Shown here piece by piece: positions 1 to 9,139 of a DNA stretch of 64,000 bases. A model generated the notes under the pieces. It was not told where the DNA came from, did no database searches, and saw nothing but the letters and a program-made list of their open reading frames with translations. The position numbers and the translations under genes were made by a program. This DNA comes from Melaminivora jejuensis (lineage in GTDB: Bacteria; Pseudomonadota; Gammaproteobacteria; Burkholderiales; Burkholderiaceae_C): positions 2,170,001 through 2,234,000 of the forward strand of contig NZ_JACWIJ010000002.1 of assembly GCF_017811175.1 (NCBI RefSeq), in the 5' to 3' direction. Every line of letters starts with the position of its first letter. The stretch's first letter is position 1.

Positions 1-864
1 GGCGCTATAGACGCCTTCGGCCACATGGCCCAGCGACTGCACGGCCTGCTCCAGGCTGTGGCCCTGCGCCAGCAGCAGGCCAACCTTGCGGTTGCGCGAC
101 AGGTCGCCCGTTGCCGTGAGCACCAGATCGCCCAGGCCGGACAGGCCCATGAAGGTTTCGGCGCGGGCGCCCAGCGCCAGGCCCAGGCGGGTCATCTCGG
201 CCAGGCCGCGCGTGATCAGGGCGGCGCGCGCGTTCAGGCCCAGCTGCAACCCATCGCACAGGCCGGTGGCAATGGCCAGCACGTTCTTCACGGCCCCGCC
301 CACTTCCACGCCGACGATGTCGTCGTTGGCATAGACGCGCAGCTGCGGGCTGTGCAGCGCCTGCACCAGCAGGTTGCGCACTTGGGCGTCGCGGCTGGCA
401 GCCACCAGCGCCGTGGGCTGGCCGCGCGCCACCTCCAGGGCAAAGCTGGGGCCGCTCAGGGCGCCGCCGGGTACCTGCGGGGCGATGCGGGCATGGATTT
501 CATGCGCCAGCAGGCCAAAGGGTTCGTGTTGCTGCGCCGCCTCGAAGCCCTTGCACAGCCAGACCAGGGGCGTGCGGCACGCGCGCAGTTGCAGCAGCAG
601 GCCGCGCAAGGCGGCCATGGGCGTGCCCAGAATGAGCAGATCGGCACCCGCCAGCAAGGGGGAGAACTCACCCGTGGCCAGCCGCAGCGCCGGCGGCAGC
701 GCCACGCCGGGCAGATAGCGGGTGTTCTCGTGGCGCGAGCGCATGTCGGCGGCCTGGGCACCATCGCGCGCCCACAGCGTCACCTGGTGCCCGGCGGGGT
801 GCGTGGCAGCGCTGATGGCCACTGCCGTGCCCCAGGCACCCGCTCCGAATACTACTATTTTCAT
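1..864 (-). CDS. gpsA: Glycerol-3-phosphate dehydrogenase (NAD(P)+), 3' end cut by window edge
   Basis: GpsA reduces dihydroxyacetone phosphate to sn-glycerol-3-phosphate in the cytosol, the first committed step of phospholipid synthesis. The visible 288 residues begin [14 protein letters not shown], a Rossmann dinucleotide-binding loop (GAGAWG). They continue through the family blocks [12 protein letters not shown] and [12 protein letters not shown]; the Lys in the latter is the conserved catalytic lysine. The family is usually about 330-340 residues, so about 50 C-terminal residues lie outside the window. It is the last gene of a left-pointing rhodanese-grxC-secB-gpsA series, the same order as yibN-grxC-secB-gpsA in E. 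coli. The ATG sits inside the tail of an R1 repeat (AGCTATGAAAA), so the repeat supplies the initiation region; no Shine-Dalgarno is obvious. Confidence 0.95.
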   Translation of the reverse strand, partial: MKIVVFGAGAWGTAVAISAATHPAGHQVTLWARDGAQAADMRSRHENTRYLPGVALPPALRLATGEFSPLLAGADLLILGTPMAALRGLLLQLRACRTPLVWLCKGFEAAQQHEPFGLLAHEIHARIAPQVPGGALSGPSFALEVARGQPTALVAASRDAQVRNLLVQALHSPQLRVYANDDIVGVEVGGAVKNVLAIATGLCDGLQLGLNARAALITRGLAEMTRLGLALGARAETFMGLSGLGDLVLTATGDLSRNRKVGLLLAQGHSLEQAVQSLGHVAEGVYSA

Positions 865-905
865 AGCTATCAGCGCTTGTCCAGCAAGGCTTAGAGCCGA
901 AAAAG
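858..905 (-). repeat. R1 dispersed repeat, copy 1
   Basis: Read on the minus strand: GGCTCTAAGCCTTGC, then the core GGACAAGCGCTGATAGCTAT followed by GAAAA. The final ATGAAA is the start of gpsA, so this copy overlaps the coding region. Found by comparison with eleven other copies in the window. Confidence 0.85.
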
Positions 906-1012
906 ACTGAAATTCCAGCGTGTATTCAGCCTCTTTTTAGCCGATTGCAGCCCTGCCTTGCCGGAGGGCGCAGCCGGCTGCGTCGGTTGTTTACTGCCGG
1001 TTCATTGCCGGG

Positions 1013-1471
1013 TTACTGCGCCGTGCTGTTGGCCGCTTCGGCAGCGGCGGCCTGCTGCTGCTCGTACATGGCCTGGAAGTTGATCTCGGCCAGGTGTACG
1101 GGCGGGAAGCCGGCACGCGTGATCACGTCGGCCACGCTGGCGCGCAGGTAGGGATAGACGATCTGCGGGCAGGCCACGCCGACGACCACGCCCATCTGCT
1201 CCTCGGGCACGTTGCGGATCTCGAAGATGCCGGCCTGCTTGGCCTCGACCAGGAACACCGTCTTGTCCTGGATTTTGGTCTGCACGGTGGCGGTGACGGC
1301 CACCTCGAAAATGCCCTCGACCACCGGCGTGGCCTCGACGCCGAGCTGGATGTCCACGCTGGGCTGCTCCTGCTCCAGCAAGATGGTGGGCGAGTTGGGC
1401 TGCTCCAGCGACAAATCCTTCAGGTACACGCGCTGGATCTGGAATACGGGGGTTGCGTCTTCGGTGGCCAT
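1013..1471 (-). CDS. secB: Protein-export chaperone SecB
   Basis: SecB is a tetrameric cytosolic chaperone that keeps preproteins unfolded and hands them to SecA. The 152-residue product begins [20 protein letters not shown] and carries SecB landmarks such as [30 protein letters not shown] and [19 protein letters not shown]. Length matches the family (about 150). The reading frame extends 27 codons upstream, but the conserved start is the internal ATG at 1471. The Q/A-rich C-terminus is typical. It lies between grxC and gpsA; the 148-bp gap to gpsA contains R1 copy 1. Confidence 0.96.
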   Translation of the reverse strand: MATEDATPVFQIQRVYLKDLSLEQPNSPTILLEQEQPSVDIQLGVEATPVVEGIFEVAVTATVQTKIQDKTVFLVEAKQAGIFEIRNVPEEQMGVVVGVACPQIVYPYLRASVADVITRAGFPPVHLAEINFQAMYEQQQAAAAEAANSTAQ

Positions 1472-1587
1472 GGGGGAAGTCCAATCGTCAGTCAAAACAA
1501 AGCCCGCCGGGGAAGCGCTCCCGCAGCGGGCTACTGGGGCGCCATTATGCAATGGCGCATGGGGGCCGCATGGGGCGAAAAGCCGCC

Positions 1588-1845
1588 TCAGCCCTGCAGC
1601 AGCGGCATCAGGGCGCCCCGGCCGTCGAGTGCCACCAGGTCATCGTGGCCGCCGACGTGCGTGTCGCCGATGAAGATCTGCGGCACGGTGCGCCGCCCCG
1701 TGGCGTCCATCATGTGCTGGCGCGCCTGGGGATCGGTGTCGATGCGGATCTCCTCGATCTGCTCCACGCCCCGGGCCTTGAGCAGCTGCTTGGCGCGGAT
1801 GCAGTAGGGGCAGACGGCGGTGGTGTACATCTTGACGGCTTGCAT
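1588..1845 (-). CDS. grxC: Glutaredoxin 3
   Basis: Small dithiol glutaredoxin (85 residues) that reduces protein and glutathione mixed disulfides in the cytosol. It has the CPYC active site at Cys12/Cys15 near the N-terminus. The cis-proline/TVPQIFI segment and the GGHDDLVAL glutathione-binding patch follow further on. Length equals the GrxC family. It lies between the rhodanese gene and secB in a conserved left-pointing cluster. Confidence 0.96.
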   Translation of the reverse strand: MQAVKMYTTAVCPYCIRAKQLLKARGVEQIEEIRIDTDPQARQHMMDATGRRTVPQIFIGDTHVGGHDDLVALDGRGALMPLLQG

Positions 1846-1898
1846 GGGGGTGTCCTTTCAGGGTTCGGGGTGGCCAGACAGGGCAGGTGCAGGCGGCC

Positions 1899-2306
1899 TC
1901 AGGCCTTTTCAACCGGCAGGCTGGCGGCGCGCCAGGCCGCCAGGCCGCCGGACAGCGACTGCGCCTTCTCATAGCCCAGCGCCCGGGCCACTGCCGCAGC
2001 GCGCACCGAACGCGCGCCCTTGGCACACACCATGATGACCGGCACGGCCTTGTTCTTGGCGACCTGCGGCAGACGCTCCTGCAGCTGCGCCAGGGGCACG
2101 TTCCTGGCGCCCTTGACGTGGCCGGCGGCGTATTCCTGCGGCTCGCACACGTCGATGAGCACGGCCTTTTCGCGGTTGATGAGCTGCACCGCCTCGGCGG
2201 CCGTCACGCCGCCGGCCATGCCGCCCTTGAGCGTGGGCACCAGCAGTAACGCGCCGGAGGCCACAGCCAGAAAGATCAGATACCAGTTGTCGAGAATGAA
2301 GTTCAC
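1899..2306 (-). CDS. Membrane-anchored rhodanese-like protein (YibN type)
   Basis: A 135-residue protein with one N-terminal membrane segment (about residues 5-24, WYLIFLAVASGALLLVP) and a single rhodanese domain facing the cytoplasm or periplasm. The active-site loop is CAKGAR with Cys94; LIDVCEPQEYAAGH is the CH2A-type conserved block. Single-domain rhodaneses bind persulfide sulfur; the physiological acceptor is unknown. It is the first gene of the rhodanese-grxC-secB-gpsA set and is divergent from gpmA across 81 bp. Confidence 0.9.
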   Translation of the reverse strand: MNFILDNWYLIFLAVASGALLLVPTLKGGMAGGVTAAEAVQLINREKAVLIDVCEPQEYAAGHVKGARNVPLAQLQERLPQVAKNKAVPVIMVCAKGARSVRAAAVARALGYEKAQSLSGGLAAWRAASLPVEKA

Positions 2307-2387
2307 AGCAAAGCGTTCCAGGGCAAGAGCGAGGCGGGGATTCTAGAATGCCGGGTTTGATTTCGGCCTGCAAACACTGGGAGTCCC

Positions 2388-3131
2388 ATGCACAAGCTCG
2401 TTTTGATTCGCCACGGCGAGTCCACCTGGAACCTGGAAAACCGCTTCACCGGCTGGACTGACGTGGAGCTGACCGCCACCGGCGTCGAGCAGGCCAGGAA
2501 CGCCGGGCGGCTGCTGGCCGCCGAAGGCTATGAATTCGACCAGTGCCACACCAGCGTACTCAAGCGCGCCACGCACACCCTCTGGCACTGCCTGGACGCC
2601 ATGGAGCGCACCTGGCTGCCGGTGGCGCACAGCTGGCGCCTCAACGAGCGCCACTATGGCGCGCTGCAAGGCCTGAACAAGGCCGAGACAGCCAGGGAGT
2701 ACGGCGACGAGCAGGTGCTGGTCTGGCGCCGCAGCTACGACACGCCGCCGCCGGCCCTGGAAGCGGGCGATCCGCGCAGCGAGCGCGGCGACATCCGCTA
2801 CGCGCAACTGCAGGCCGATCAAGTGCCGCTGACCGAGTGCCTCAAGGACACCGTGGCGCGCGTGCTGCCCTACTGGCACGAGACGATTGCCCCGCAGATC
2901 CGCACCGGCCAGCGCGTGCTGATCGCCGCGCACGGCAACTCCATCCGCGCCCTGGTGAAATATCTGGATGGCATCTCGGACGCCGACATCGTGGGCCTGA
3001 ACATCCCCAACGGCATTCCGCTGGTCTATGAGCTGGATGCCGAACTCAAACCCCTGCGCCACTACTACCTGGGCGACGCCGAGGCCGCAGCGCGCGCCGC
3101 CGCTGCCGTGGCCTCGCAGGGCAAGGCCTGA
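2388..3131 (+). CDS. gpmA: 2,3-bisphosphoglycerate-dependent phosphoglycerate mutase
   Basis: Interconverts 3- and 2-phosphoglycerate in glycolysis and gluconeogenesis through a phosphohistidine. It has the RHGES motif with catalytic His9, [29 protein letters not shown], and the second catalytic histidine region [14 protein letters not shown]. The 247-residue length is standard. The C-terminal 15 residues are Ala-rich ([13 protein letters not shown]). It is followed by the ctpA-type protease, an order frequently seen in Burkholderiales. Confidence 0.97.
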   Translation: MHKLVLIRHGESTWNLENRFTGWTDVELTATGVEQARNAGRLLAAEGYEFDQCHTSVLKRATHTLWHCLDAMERTWLPVAHSWRLNERHYGALQGLNKAETAREYGDEQVLVWRRSYDTPPPALEAGDPRSERGDIRYAQLQADQVPLTECLKDTVARVLPYWHETIAPQIRTGQRVLIAAHGNSIRALVKYLDGISDADIVGLNIPNGIPLVYELDAELKPLRHYYLGDAEAAARAAAAVASQGKA

Positions 3132-3218
3132 CTGGCCAAGGATGGCCCGCCCCGGGGAACCGGCCAGGCGGGGCTTTGTCCAAGCGGTATATTGAAAAAC
3201 ACGCTTCAAAGGTGCTCG

Positions 3219-4655
3219 ATGGGCCAGAAACTCAAGATTGCGGGATGGATTTCGATTGGCGCCCTGGCCGGGGTGCTGACCACCGTGTCGCTGCAGACCG
3301 TGGCGCGTGGCGCCATGACGCCGCTGCCGCTGGAGGAGATCCAGCAACTCTCTGCGGTCTTCGGCCTGATCAAGACCGACTATGTCGAGCCGGTCGATGA
3401 CAAGAAGCTGATCACCGATGCCATCTCCGGCATGGTGGCCAGCCTCGATCCGCACTCGCAGTATTTCGACAAGAAGTCCTTCAAGGAATTCCGCGAGGGC
3501 ACGTCCGGGCGCTTCGTCGGCGTGGGCATAGAGATCACGCAGGAAGACGGCCTGATCAAGATCGTCTCGCCCATCGAAGGCTCGCCGGCCTTTCGCGCCG
3601 GCCTCAAGACCAACGACCTGATCACGAAAATCGACGACACCGCCGTCAAGGGCCTGTCGCTCAGCGATGCCGTCAAGCGCATGAGAGGCGAGCCAAGCAC
3701 CAAGGTCACGCTGACCATCTTCCGCAAGGACGAGAGCCGCACCTTCCCCGTCACCATCACGCGCGAGGAAATCAAGACCCAGTCGGTCAAGGGCAAGGTG
3801 GTCGAGCCTGGCTACGGCTGGATCCGCCTGTCGCAATTCCAGGAGCGCACGGTGGATGACTTCGTGCGCAAGGTCGAGGAGATCTACAAGAGCGAGCCGC
3901 AGCTCAAGGGCCTGGTGCTCGATCTGCGCAACGACCCGGGCGGCCTGCTCGATGCCGCCGTGGCGATTTCGGCGGCCTTCCTGCCCGAGGATGTCACGGT
4001 GGTCTCCACCAACGGCCAGCTCGCCGAGAGCAAGTCCACCTTCAAGGCCTCGCCCGAGTTCTACCTGCGTCGCGGCCAGGGCGATCCGCTCAAGCGCCTG
4101 CCGGTAGCCCTCAAGCGCGTGCCGCTGGTGGTGCTGGTCAATGAGGGCTCGGCCTCGGCCAGCGAGATCGTCGCCGGTGCGCTGCAGGATCATGGGCGCG
4201 CCACCATCATGGGCAGCCAGACCTTCGGCAAGGGCTCGGTGCAGACCGTGCGCCCGCTGGGGCCGGACACCGGCATCAAGCTGACCACGGCGCGCTACTA
4301 CACGCCCAGCGGCAAGTCCATCCAGGCCAAGGGCATCGTGCCCGATGTGATGCTGGACGAGACCGCCGAGGGCGACCTGTTCGCCTCGCTGCGGATGCGC
4401 GAGGCCGATCTGGAAAAGCACCTGTCCAGCGGCCAGGGCGAGGAAGAAAAAGACCCGGCGCGCGAAAAGGCGCGCGAGGAAGCCAGAAAGCGCCTGGAGG
4501 AAGAAGTCAAGAAACCCCTGGCCGAGCGCAAGCTGCCCGAGTTCGGCACCGACAAAGATTTCCAGCTCACCCAGGCGCTCAACCAGCTCAAGGGCAAGAC
4601 CGTGCTGGCCAGCAAGACGCTGACCGAGCGCAAGGAAGAGCCCCAGGAAAACTGA
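3219..4655 (+). CDS. ctpA: S41 family C-terminal processing protease (CtpA)
   Basis: Periplasmic Ser/Lys protease with a PDZ domain that degrades or trims exported proteins. The N-terminus (MGQKLKIAGW) leads into a signal/membrane segment. The PDZ domain (around residues 90-170, GRFVGVGIEITQEDG) is followed by the S41 core with NEGSASASEI (catalytic Ser about residue 311) and FGKGSVQ (catalytic Lys about 338). A charged, Lys/Glu-rich tail closes the 478 residues. An upstream in-frame TTG at 3192 exists, but the ATG at 3219 with AAAGG 8 bases upstream is preferred. A GC-rich inverted repeat without a T tract lies at 4704-4734. Confidence 0.94.
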   Translation: MGQKLKIAGWISIGALAGVLTTVSLQTVARGAMTPLPLEEIQQLSAVFGLIKTDYVEPVDDKKLITDAISGMVASLDPHSQYFDKKSFKEFREGTSGRFVGVGIEITQEDGLIKIVSPIEGSPAFRAGLKTNDLITKIDDTAVKGLSLSDAVKRMRGEPSTKVTLTIFRKDESRTFPVTITREEIKTQSVKGKVVEPGYGWIRLSQFQERTVDDFVRKVEEIYKSEPQLKGLVLDLRNDPGGLLDAAVAISAAFLPEDVTVVSTNGQLAESKSTFKASPEFYLRRGQGDPLKRLPVALKRVPLVVLVNEGSASASEIVAGALQDHGRATIMGSQTFGKGSVQTVRPLGPDTGIKLTTARYYTPSGKSIQAKGIVPDVMLDETAEGDLFASLRMREADLEKHLSSGQGEEEKDPAREKAREEARKRLEEEVKKPLAERKLPEFGTDKDFQLTQALNQLKGKTVLASKTLTERKEEPQEN

Positions 4656-4763
4656 TCCGCTGCGCTGCCTGCCCCGCAGCTCGCCAACCCAGCGCCAGAC
4701 ACCAGGCCGGGCCGTCCGCAAGGGCGCCCGGCCTTGTCACATGCGCCGCATCCACCGCCCGCC

Positions 4764-5510
4764 ATGACCGACGACCAACTGCTTCGCTATTCCCGCCACA
4801 TCCTGCTCGACGAGATCGGCATCGAGGGCCAGGAACGCATCCTGGCGGCCCATGTGCTGATCATCGGCGCCGGTGGCCTGGGTTCCCCCGCCGCCCTGTT
4901 CCTGGGCTCCGCCGGGGTCAGCACGCTGACGCTGGTGGACGACGACGAAGTCGATCTGACCAATCTGCAGCGCCAGATCGCCCACACCAGCGAGCGCGTG
5001 GGCAGCCCCAAGGTGCAATCCGCCGCCCAGGCCGTGCAGGCCATCAACCCGCAGGTGCAGGTGCGCTGCATCCAGCAGCGCGTGGACAGGCAGGCGCTGG
5101 ATGCGCTGGTGGCGCAGGCCGATGTGGTGCTGGACTGCAGCGACAACTACCGCACCCGCCACGCCATCAACGCCGCCTGCGTGGCCGCCGGCAAGCCTCT
5201 GGTGGCGGGCGCCGCCATCCGCTTCGATGGCCAGGTCTCGGTCTATGACCGGCGCCATCCCGGCGCCCCCTGCTACGCCTGCCTGTTCGCCCCGGACGCG
5301 CAGTTCGAGGAGGTGCAGTGCTCCACCCTGGGCGTGTTTGCCCCCATGGTCGGCATCATCGGCACCATGCAGGCTGCCGAGGCACTCAAGCTGATCGTCG
5401 GCATCGGCCAGTCGCTGGCTGGGCGACTGCTGATGCTCGACGGACGCGACATGCAGTGGAGCCAGATGCGCGTGGCGCGCGATCCGGGCTGCCAAGTCTG
5501 TGGCCGGTAG
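4764..5510 (+). CDS. moeB: MoeB/ThiF-type adenylyltransferase (E1-like)
   Basis: E1-like enzyme that adenylates the C-terminal glycine of a sulfur-carrier protein (MoaD or ThiS). It begins MTDDQLLRYSRHILLDEIG, the standard opening, followed by the nucleotide-binding loop GAGGLGSPAALFLGSAGV, DLTNLQRQI, and DCSDNYRTRHAINAAC with the candidate catalytic cysteine region. Two CxxC pairs (CYAC about residue 170 and CQVC at the C-terminus) should bind zinc. At 248 residues it lacks the rhodanese domain of longer MoeZ forms. A TTG start 10 codons earlier is possible. Without moaD or thiS beside it, MoeB versus ThiF cannot be decided. Confidence 0.9.
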   Translation: MTDDQLLRYSRHILLDEIGIEGQERILAAHVLIIGAGGLGSPAALFLGSAGVSTLTLVDDDEVDLTNLQRQIAHTSERVGSPKVQSAAQAVQAINPQVQVRCIQQRVDRQALDALVAQADVVLDCSDNYRTRHAINAACVAAGKPLVAGAAIRFDGQVSVYDRRHPGAPCYACLFAPDAQFEEVQCSTLGVFAPMVGIIGTMQAAEALKLIVGIGQSLAGRLLMLDGRDMQWSQMRVARDPGCQVCGR

Positions 5511-5640
5511 CTTGCAAGTCAGCATCTCTCCTACGCTGCCAGCGCTCCGAAGCTGGCAAATTCCCCGCTTGTTTCGCCCTACATTCAGTCCAGCCCCGCG
5601 CAGGCCGGGTCTGAGCGCGCCAGGGTGAAAAAGGAAGGTT

Positions 5641-6051
5641 GTGAAATTGCGTACTTACATCGTCGAGGACAACGCCACCATTCGGGACAACCTGATCGGC
5701 GCGCTGCAGGAGCTGGCCCAGATAGAAGCCGTGGGCATGGCCGAGACGGAGGACGAAGGCAAGGCCTGGCTGGCCGAGCATTCCACCCAGTGGGATCTGG
5801 CGATTGTTGACCTGTTCCTGCGCCAGGGCAGCGGCCTGGGCGTTCTGGCGGCCTGCCGCAACCGCCCGGCCACGCAGAAGATGGTGGTACTGAGCAATTA
5901 CGCCACGCCCGATGTACGGATGCGCTGCGCGCAACTGGGGGTCGATGCCGTGTTCGACAAGTCCAGCGAGATCGACGCGCTGATCGATTACTGCATCGCC
6001 CACGGCTCGTCCCGGACGCAGCCGCCGGGCGCGGCTATCCAGGCGTCCTGA
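5641..6051 (+). CDS. Single-domain response regulator (receiver only)
   Basis: A 136-residue CheY-like receiver without an output domain. Acidic pair Glu9-Asp10 (YIVEDN), phosphoacceptor Asp57 (AIVDLFL), the Ser/Thr position in VVLSNYA and the conserved Lys in VFDKSSE are all present. The start is GTG with AAGGAAGG immediately upstream. It converges with the LuxR-type regulator at 6172 and sits two genes from the histidine kinase at 6973, so it may be a phosphate relay or sink for that kinase (inference). The C-terminal 18 residues are a disordered tail. Confidence 0.9.
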   Translation: MKLRTYIVEDNATIRDNLIGALQELAQIEAVGMAETEDEGKAWLAEHSTQWDLAIVDLFLRQGSGLGVLAACRNRPATQKMVVLSNYATPDVRMRCAQLGVDAVFDKSSEIDALIDYCIAHGSSRTQPPGAAIQAS

Positions 6052-6129
6052 ACCCATGCGCACCGAGCTTCCCGGCAGGCCGTGCGCGAGCCACCCGAGA
6101 GTCACCCGAAAGCCACTCAGAAACGCACA

Positions 6130-6149
6130 AAGCCGGCATGAGCCGGCTT
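6130..6149. terminator. Possible bidirectional terminator between convergent regulators
   Basis: Perfect 8-bp inverted repeat AAGCCGGC-ATGA-GCCGGCTT between the converging genes ending at 6051 and 6172. There is no proper T tract on either side, so activity is uncertain. Confidence 0.4.
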
Positions 6150-6171
6150 CGCGCATTTGCCACCGAACGTG

Positions 6172-6804
6172 TCAATCGATCAGCTTGTTCTTCAGGGCGT
6201 AGTAGGTCAGGTCGCTGTTGGACGACAGGCCCATTTTCTCCATGAGCCGGGTGCGGTAGGTGCTTACCGTCTTGACGCTCAGCGACAGCGCCTTGGCGAT
6301 CTCGCCGGCTGTCTCGCCCTTGGCCAGCTTCAGGAAGACCTGGAACTCGCGTTCGGACAGCTGCTCGTGCGGCGGTGCGTCGTCCTTTCTGTTGAGTTGC
6401 TGGGCCAGCAGGTCGGCCACGGCAGGCGTCAGGTAGCGCCGGCCCAGCGAGATGGTGCGGATGGCCTCGACGATCTCCTTGGGCTCGCATTCCTTGTTCA
6501 GGTAGCCGCTGGCGCCCTGGCGGATCAGGTTGATGGCGTAGTGCTCCTCGGGATAGCCGCTGAGGATCAGGATGCCCATATCCGGCGCCTTGGCGCGCAG
6601 CATGGCCAGCGCGTCCAGGCCACTTTGCCCCGGCATGGACAAATCCATGACCAGAACGTCGATCTCGTGCGTGCGCACCAGATCAATGGCCTCCCGGCCA
6701 TTGGCCGCCTCCCCCACCACGCGCAGATCGACGTGTTCCGACAGGAACTGCCGCAACCCCGACCGCACGATTGCATGGTCATCCACAATGCCGATATTGA
6801 TCAT
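6172..6804 (-). CDS. NarL/FixJ-type response regulator (UvrY/GacA-like)
   Basis: A 210-residue two-component transcription regulator. The N-terminal receiver has DDH at 8-10, phosphoacceptor Asp54 (LVMDLSMPG) and Lys in YLNKECE. The C-terminal LuxR-type HTH spans about residues 145-205 (LSEREFQVFLKLAKGETAGE, SVKTVSTYRTRLMEKMGL). Start ATG at 6804 has AGAAGG at good spacing; the frame continues upstream but lacks support. It is divergent from the histidine kinase at 6973 across 168 bp, which is the likely shared control region. Closest described families are UvrY/GacA and RqpR; the regulon is unknown. Confidence 0.93.
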   Translation of the reverse strand: MINIGIVDDHAIVRSGLRQFLSEHVDLRVVGEAANGREAIDLVRTHEIDVLVMDLSMPGQSGLDALAMLRAKAPDMGILILSGYPEEHYAINLIRQGASGYLNKECEPKEIVEAIRTISLGRRYLTPAVADLLAQQLNRKDDAPPHEQLSEREFQVFLKLAKGETAGEIAKALSLSVKTVSTYRTRLMEKMGLSSNSDLTYYALKNKLID

Positions 6805-6972
6805 TGAGCCTTCTTTCATGGGACACGCAGGCCAGTCCTGCGTGACATATGGTTTGCGATGCGCTCCCTGCTGCACGCTGGCAGCCAGCGCGGCAGCACC
6901 GGATGATCATAGGCATTTTCCGCACCCCGGCTTGTCAGACGCCGGAGCACATTCCATTCGGGTCTGTCCGGC

Positions 6973-8316
6973 ATGAACAAGCTGCACGTTCGACGATTGC
7001 TGGGGCTGCTGGCGCTGCTGGTCGCCAGCGCGCTGCTGGCCATCAACGAGATCGGCTACCACCACTCGCAGCAGGCCGTGGACACCCTGGCGCGCTCGCA
7101 CGCCACGCGCGCCGCGCTCGACCAGATGCTGCAGTCCATGCTGAACGCCGAGACCGGCCAGCGCGGCTACCTGCTGACCGGCGACGAGCGCTATCTGCGG
7201 CCCTACCAGAGTGCCGTCGCGTCCATCCAGGGCCATTTGCAGACCATCCGCAGCGCGCACGACAGCCAGGCACTGCAGCCCGGCGATATGGCCCGCCTGT
7301 CGGAGCTGATCGCGCGCAAGCTCTCCGAGATGGAGATGAGTGTCAACCTGCGCCGCCAGAACGAAGACGAGGCCTGGCGCTTCGTGCTGTCCACCGATGT
7401 CGGGCAGCAAGAGATGGAAGACCTGCGTACCCTGGCCACGCAGCTGATCCAGCGCAGCGCTGACGAGGCCGGGCGCAGCACCCAAGCCATCCACGCCTCG
7501 CTGGCGCGCTCGCGCACCGGCATTGCGCTGGCGGGCGTGCTGGGGCTGGTGGTGTTTTACCTGTACCTGCGCGGCAGCCGCGCGCTGCGAGCCGCACAGG
7601 AGCGCGAGCAGCAGATCCTGGAGCGCGAACGCGACCGGCTGGAACAGCTGGTGCTTGAGCGCACCGCCTCGCTGTCCCGGCTGGCCGATCACCTGCAGCA
7701 AGTGCGCGAGGACGAGCGCGCCCATCTGGCGCGCGAGTTGCACGATGAGCTGGGCGCACTGCTGACCGCCGCCAAGCTGGACATCGCCCGGCTGCGCCGC
7801 CGGCTCGATGCGGGCAACCACGAGGGCGCCGAGCGGCTGCAGCATCTCAGCGACTGCCTGAACCAGGTCATCGCGCTGAAGCGGCGCATCATCGAAGACC
7901 TGCGCCCCTCGTCCCTGTCCAACCTGGGCCTGGTGGCATCGCTGGAAATCCTGACCCGGGAGTTCGCCCAGCGTAGCGGCACCGCGCTGCAGACCCGCCT
8001 GGAGCCCGTGCAGCTATCCGAGCCGGCCCAGCTGACCGCCTACCGTTTGGTACAGGAGGCGCTGACCAACATCCACAAGCACGCCCAGGCGCACAACATC
8101 TGGGTGCTGCTGCAGCAGCACGGCGGCCAGGTCTGCGTGCAGGTGCGCGACGATGGCCGGGGCTTCGACAGCGCCCAGGCGCCTGCCGATTCGCACGGCC
8201 TGCTGGGGATGCGCCACCGGGTCGAGTCCCTGGGCGGGCGCCTGAGCATCGAAACCGCTGCCGGCCAAGGCACCGTGGTGCGCGCCGATCTGCCAGCCGA
8301 ATTGCCCGCCGGTTGA
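6973..8316 (+). CDS. CHASE3-domain sensor histidine kinase (HisKA_3 type)
   Basis: A 447-residue inner-membrane sensor kinase of the NarX/DegS class. TM1 lies at residues 8-25, a CHASE3 periplasmic sensor follows ([18 protein letters not shown]), TM2 is near residues 183-198, then a coiled linker and HisKA_3 with His257 in [18 protein letters not shown]. The ATPase domain has N box [15 protein letters not shown] and G boxes VRDDGRGFD and [15 protein letters not shown]. It is divergent from the LuxR-type regulator, the expected partner. Downstream, with only a 143-bp gap, begins a run of small stress-type genes, so those may be its targets (inference). Confidence 0.93.
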   Translation: MNKLHVRRLLGLLALLVASALLAINEIGYHHSQQAVDTLARSHATRAALDQMLQSMLNAETGQRGYLLTGDERYLRPYQSAVASIQGHLQTIRSAHDSQALQPGDMARLSELIARKLSEMEMSVNLRRQNEDEAWRFVLSTDVGQQEMEDLRTLATQLIQRSADEAGRSTQAIHASLARSRTGIALAGVLGLVVFYLYLRGSRALRAAQEREQQILERERDRLEQLVLERTASLSRLADHLQQVREDERAHLARELHDELGALLTAAKLDIARLRRRLDAGNHEGAERLQHLSDCLNQVIALKRRIIEDLRPSSLSNLGLVASLEILTREFAQRSGTALQTRLEPVQLSEPAQLTAYRLVQEALTNIHKHAQAHNIWVLLQQHGGQVCVQVRDDGRGFDSAQAPADSHGLLGMRHRVESLGGRLSIETAAGQGTVVRADLPAELPAG

Positions 8317-8459
8317 GCGCAAGGGCAGCGTCCTACAGGGCAGCACGCCGGCTGCTGGCAGCGTCGCCCACGCCCCTGCTCCTACATTGGAACCACGCGC
8401 CCAACGCCCTCGGACACCGCCAGGCAGCAAGCGCATCCCCAGATACAAGGAGGTTCCTC

Positions 8460-8624
8460 ATGTTGCATTACGCAGTCGTCTTTCTGGTCATCGCCTTGGT
8501 GGCCGCGCTGTTCGGCTTCGGCGGCATTGCCGCCGGCGCAGTCGGCATTGCCAAGATACTTTTCTTCATCTTCGTGATCATGGCCGTGGTGACCTTCGTG
8601 CTGGGCCTGCTCAAGAGAGGCTGA
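8460..8624 (+). CDS. DUF1328 small membrane protein (YtjA family)
   Basis: A 54-residue protein made of two hydrophobic helices ([20 protein letters not shown] and [20 protein letters not shown]) separated by a Gly/Ala-rich turn and ending LLKRG. This is the exact architecture of DUF1328/YtjA, a family of unknown function often induced by envelope or osmotic stress. A strong AAGGAGG lies 5 bases before the ATG. First of four closely spaced same-strand genes. Confidence 0.9.
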   Translation: MLHYAVVFLVIALVAALFGFGGIAAGAVGIAKILFFIFVIMAVVTFVLGLLKRG

Positions 8625-8692
8625 CGCCGCACCCCGCCCCTTCCCCGCCCCCATCGCTCCACAGCTCCACGACTCACAGACAAGGAAACACC

Positions 8693-9079
8693 ATGGACAC
8701 ACAGGACACCACCAAGAAAGCTGCCGACGCCGCCCACGACATGGCCGACAGCGCCAGGGACAGCGCCAAGGACGCCGTGCAGGCCACCCGGCGCGTGGCC
8801 AACGAGGCCCTGGACAAGGCCGAGGAAGGCGTCAAGCGTGTCAAGGAAGAGATCGACCCCATGATCGACGACCTGGCCGCCCGCGCCCAGGAATTTGCCA
8901 GCCGCAGCATCAGCTACGCCGCCGAGACTGGCGAGCGCGCCCGGCGCCAGTTCAACGACGCTGCCGACGCCACCTGCCGCTATGTGTCGGATCAGCCTGC
9001 CAAGTCCATGCTGCTGGCCGCCGCTGCCGGCGCCGCCCTGGCCACAGCGTTGATGATGTCGCGCCGCAGCGACCGCTGA
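8693..9079 (+). CDS. YqjD/ElaB-like (DUF883) tail-anchored protein
   Basis: A 128-residue protein. Residues 1-90 are charged, Ala/Lys/Asp-rich and predicted to form a long amphipathic helix or coiled coil (repeats like DSARDSAKDAVQ). Residues about 100-120 (SMLLAAAAGAALATALMM) are a membrane anchor followed by SRRSDR. This matches the ElaB/YqjD layout, proteins that tether stationary-phase ribosomes to the inner membrane in E. coli; that role is not shown here. AAGGAAA lies upstream of the ATG. Coexpressed position between DUF1328 and a ferritin-like gene suggests a stationary/stress set. Confidence 0.8.
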   Translation: MDTQDTTKKAADAAHDMADSARDSAKDAVQATRRVANEALDKAEEGVKRVKEEIDPMIDDLAARAQEFASRSISYAAETGERARRQFNDAADATCRYVSDQPAKSMLLAAAAGAALATALMMSRRSDR

Positions 9080-9139
9080 GGCAGTCGCCCTGGACGCAGA
9101 CATGAACCCACGACAACCCAGCACACGGAGGCAAGCCCA

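Noticed and set aside
2343..4721. 792-residue open frame on the minus strand across gpmA and ctpA
   Set aside because: His/Arg/Gly-rich shadow of two well-recognised plus-strand genes; no domain and no Shine-Dalgarno.
4704..4734. Terminator after ctpA
   Set aside because: Good inverted repeat (AGGCCGGGC / GCCCGGCCT) but only two T residues follow; left out as a feature.
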